Positions 62,509 to 64,000 of a stretch of 64,000 nucleotides of DNA are shown here, in pieces. Every line of letters starts with the position of its first letter. The first letter of the stretch is position 1. Origin of the DNA: Thelonectria olida (Eukaryota; Ascomycota; Sordariomycetes; Hypocreales; Nectriaceae); NCBI GenBank assembly GCA_020736575.1, contig JAGPYM010000024.1, positions 547,400 to 611,399 on the forward strand, given 5' to 3'. The notes beneath the pieces were generated by a model. The model was not told where the DNA came from, did not search any database, and worked only from the letters and a program-made list of their open reading frames with translations. Position numbers and translations under genes: made by a program.

Positions 62509-62745
62509 TTGGAGATGATTATCTCGCTGGACTTTGGAGGCACCATCTCGGGTGGGAACTTGGATGTCAGGCTTCCGAAGACGGTAGCCAAATGCAATAC
62601 CGTCCCTCCCTGGTTTCCGACACGCCTCATTGATCTTGGATTAGGGACGTATACCCACTTTCGACTTCTCGATACCAGCCGAACCCCTCCATCGGGTCGG
62701 TACATCACACTCAGTCATTGCTGGGGTTCTACCCATCCGGGTTGA
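62509..62745 (+). pseudogene. HET-domain gene fragment
   Basis: The frame contains PPWFPTRLIDLGLGTYTHFR, then LLDTSRTPPSGRYITLSHCW followed by GS, the N-terminal signature of the HET (heterokaryon incompatibility) domain (PTRLIDVG...YxxLSHCWG). It ends at a TGA just after the motif and nothing further of the domain is found. HET proteins trigger incompatibility cell death; this copy is truncated on both sides. Confidence 0.72.
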
Positions 62746-63614
62746 CTCGGACCGCCTGCTGGATCCGGCCCGGGTGAACTCCGAGTTTCCCGAAAAGGTG
62801 GGCCGCCCAGACGAAAACGGAGCATAGGCTTGGAAACTTACGAGGCGCAATTAATTGGCGACATCATGATTCAATCATGATCAGTGAACGCGAAATTGGC
62901 GTTTAGCAGACGCTTGCGCATTGCGACGTTGCCGTCATTCTGCATTTAAATCTACTGATATTCCCATTCCAGCCAGCCTCGTAGTACCTGCAGGACGGGA
63001 TTTCCCGCCCTGGTGGACACTGGTGCAGCAATGTCAAAGTTAAATTATAATACAAGTTCTACGCAGGCTGGTAGGCACCGCTGATTTATCATATAATTCG
63101 GCCATTCGAAACGATTCCACCAGAGTGATCGAAGGTGGCTAAAGTTTTATAGTCATATCTTAATATAGTTTTCCGCTATAGCCACATCGGGTAGTGGGAA
63201 ACTTTCTCGCTCTGGCGAGAATGGGTTGCAGAATCCTATTAACGAGGCGATCCTCTGAGACAGTTGAAACGACTTAGGGTGTTAAAGTTAGCCCACAAGA
63301 TCGCAGATGACGGGGCACCCTTTGGAGAGCCTCCTTCTGCAGGTGCTCACATACGCGGCGCAGAAGTATAGACAATAAATGCAACGCCATTGCATCGTTC
63401 TATCTCGGGCGATCACTCCAAGATATCTATTTCCATGACATGTGATACAGGTCCCCTCATAGACGAGTCAATTTAAAATAAAGGGGTGGTTGCCCCCGAG
63501 TCTAAAACCTATCATACATCTTGCCCCTTTGACAATCCTTTTTGACTTCCTTGACTATTTAAACTGGATCCCAACATAGGAGACTGGTGTGGAACCACCG
63601 CAAGACCTGACACC
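62746..63614. other. Intergenic, no gene recognised
   Basis: AT-rich. A very short protease-like motif (LVDTGAAM) is encoded near 63010 but stands alone. Confidence 0.5.
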
Positions 63615-63890
63615 ATGGTATCTACCGAACACCCGACCGGTCACAAGACTTCGCAGAAGAGGCAACTGCTAAAAGCCTTACATGCGAGGATTGGGAAGGA
63701 ACGGTTGGAGACAGTCGGCACTCTGGAGGAGCTCAAAAGAGAATATGGCCGCCTCAAGCTAAGCGATGACATGTCACTGTCTGACTCAAAGTACGACTGT
63801 GCCACGCAAGTGTCAATGCCCGACCCTCCAATGGGACCGAAAGAGCAGAAGCCAGGCCCAGAAGACATCTGGGTTGGCCTATGGGTGTGA
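63615..63890 (+). CDS. Small hypothetical protein (91 aa)
   Basis: ATG at 63615 with context ACACCATGG. A Lys/Arg-rich helical stretch (QLLKALHARIGKERLETVGT, LEELKREYGRLKL) is followed by a polar tail. No family is recognised and there is no signal peptide. It could be a first exon of a gene running beyond the window. Confidence 0.35.
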   Translation: MVSTEHPTGHKTSQKRQLLKALHARIGKERLETVGTLEELKREYGRLKLSDDMSLSDSKYDCATQVSMPDPPMGPKEQKPGPEDIWVGLWV

Positions 63891-64000
63891 TCCCCCGTTG
63901 GAAATCCGGGGAAACTGTCAACTACACTGCATATAAGAATGGCTGGGCGTCCCCTAGCCATGCCTATTACGCCGCGTATAAGCTTTACGAAGCAGCCGAG

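Noticed and set aside
63000..63050. LVDTGAAM aspartic-protease-like motif, possible LTR retrotransposon
   Set aside because: The motif stands alone for about 15 codons; no flanking Gag, RT or LTR found.
1..64000. Starship-type giant mobile element
   Set aside because: No DUF3435 tyrosine-recombinase captain, DUF3723 or other signature cargo seen; the elements present are ordinary DNA transposons and LINE pieces.
1..64000. CRISPR array, operon structure, tRNA or rRNA genes
   Set aside because: No regularly spaced repeats with unique spacers, no prokaryotic signals, and no sequence with a convincing tRNA B-box and cloverleaf was found by eye.

Overview
This is nuclear DNA of a filamentous ascomycete (Pezizomycotina, most likely Sordariomycetes). 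The evidence is short GT-AG introns of about 46-90 bp, Pth11/SAT4-type membrane proteins including a CFEM form, HET, BYS1 and DUF2235 genes, Fot1/pogo, hAT, piggyBac, Mutator-like and Tad-type LINE elements, and many in-frame TAG/TAA codons of the C-to-T kind expected from repeat-induced point mutation (RIP). Species cannot be named from the sequence alone. No CRISPR array, operon or prokaryotic feature is present, and I recognised no tRNA or rRNA gene.

Layout. 1-4.8 kb: a 762-bp terminal-inverted-repeat element, a cysteine-rich protein gene, a broken phosphorylase-domain gene and a LINE fragment. 4.8-7.75 kb: an apparently intact Mutator-like element (MULE-1) with 106-bp TIRs and a 9-bp target duplication. 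8.3-13.9 kb: a three-exon zinc-finger/NLS gene, a broken membrane-protein gene, a DUF2235 hydrolase and a BTB remnant. 16-20 kb: a DUF7703-type membrane protein, a second LINE fragment and a CFEM-Pth11-like receptor pseudogene with RIP-type stops. 21.8-27.9 kb: a transposon nest, in which a truncated Fot1-like copy abuts a decayed piggyBac-like element that is itself split by a complete hAT element (8-bp duplication, spliced BED finger). 28.1-29.5 kb: a four-exon Pth11-like gene with one frameshift. 31.8-37.9 kb: two adjacent MULEs, MULE-3 intact and MULE-2 with a single stop. 38-40.1 kb: a PD-(D/E)XK-like gene and a sulfotransferase-like pseudogene. 41.4-43.7 kb: a hAT element truncated in its BED finger and fused to a piece also found in the piggyBac leader. 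46-53.5 kb: mostly host genes (a secreted protein with three clustered stops, a BYS1 protein, a chromodomain-like protein, a kinase-like protein, a coiled-coil protein). 55-61 kb: a frameshifted F-box-like gene, an intact Fot1-like element, a small secreted protein behind a minisatellite, and a wax-synthase-like acyltransferase. 62.5 kb to the end: a HET-domain remnant and a small ORF.

Interpretation. About a third of the window is DNA transposons from at least five lineages, young intact copies lying beside heavily mutated ones. Signalling, secreted and incompatibility-type genes sit between them and many are decayed. This is the composition of a fast-evolving accessory compartment. No tyrosine-recombinase captain is visible, so there is no support for calling it a Starship. 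Gene models with introns were read from splice signals and frame continuity only; family names rest on motif recognition, with no database search.
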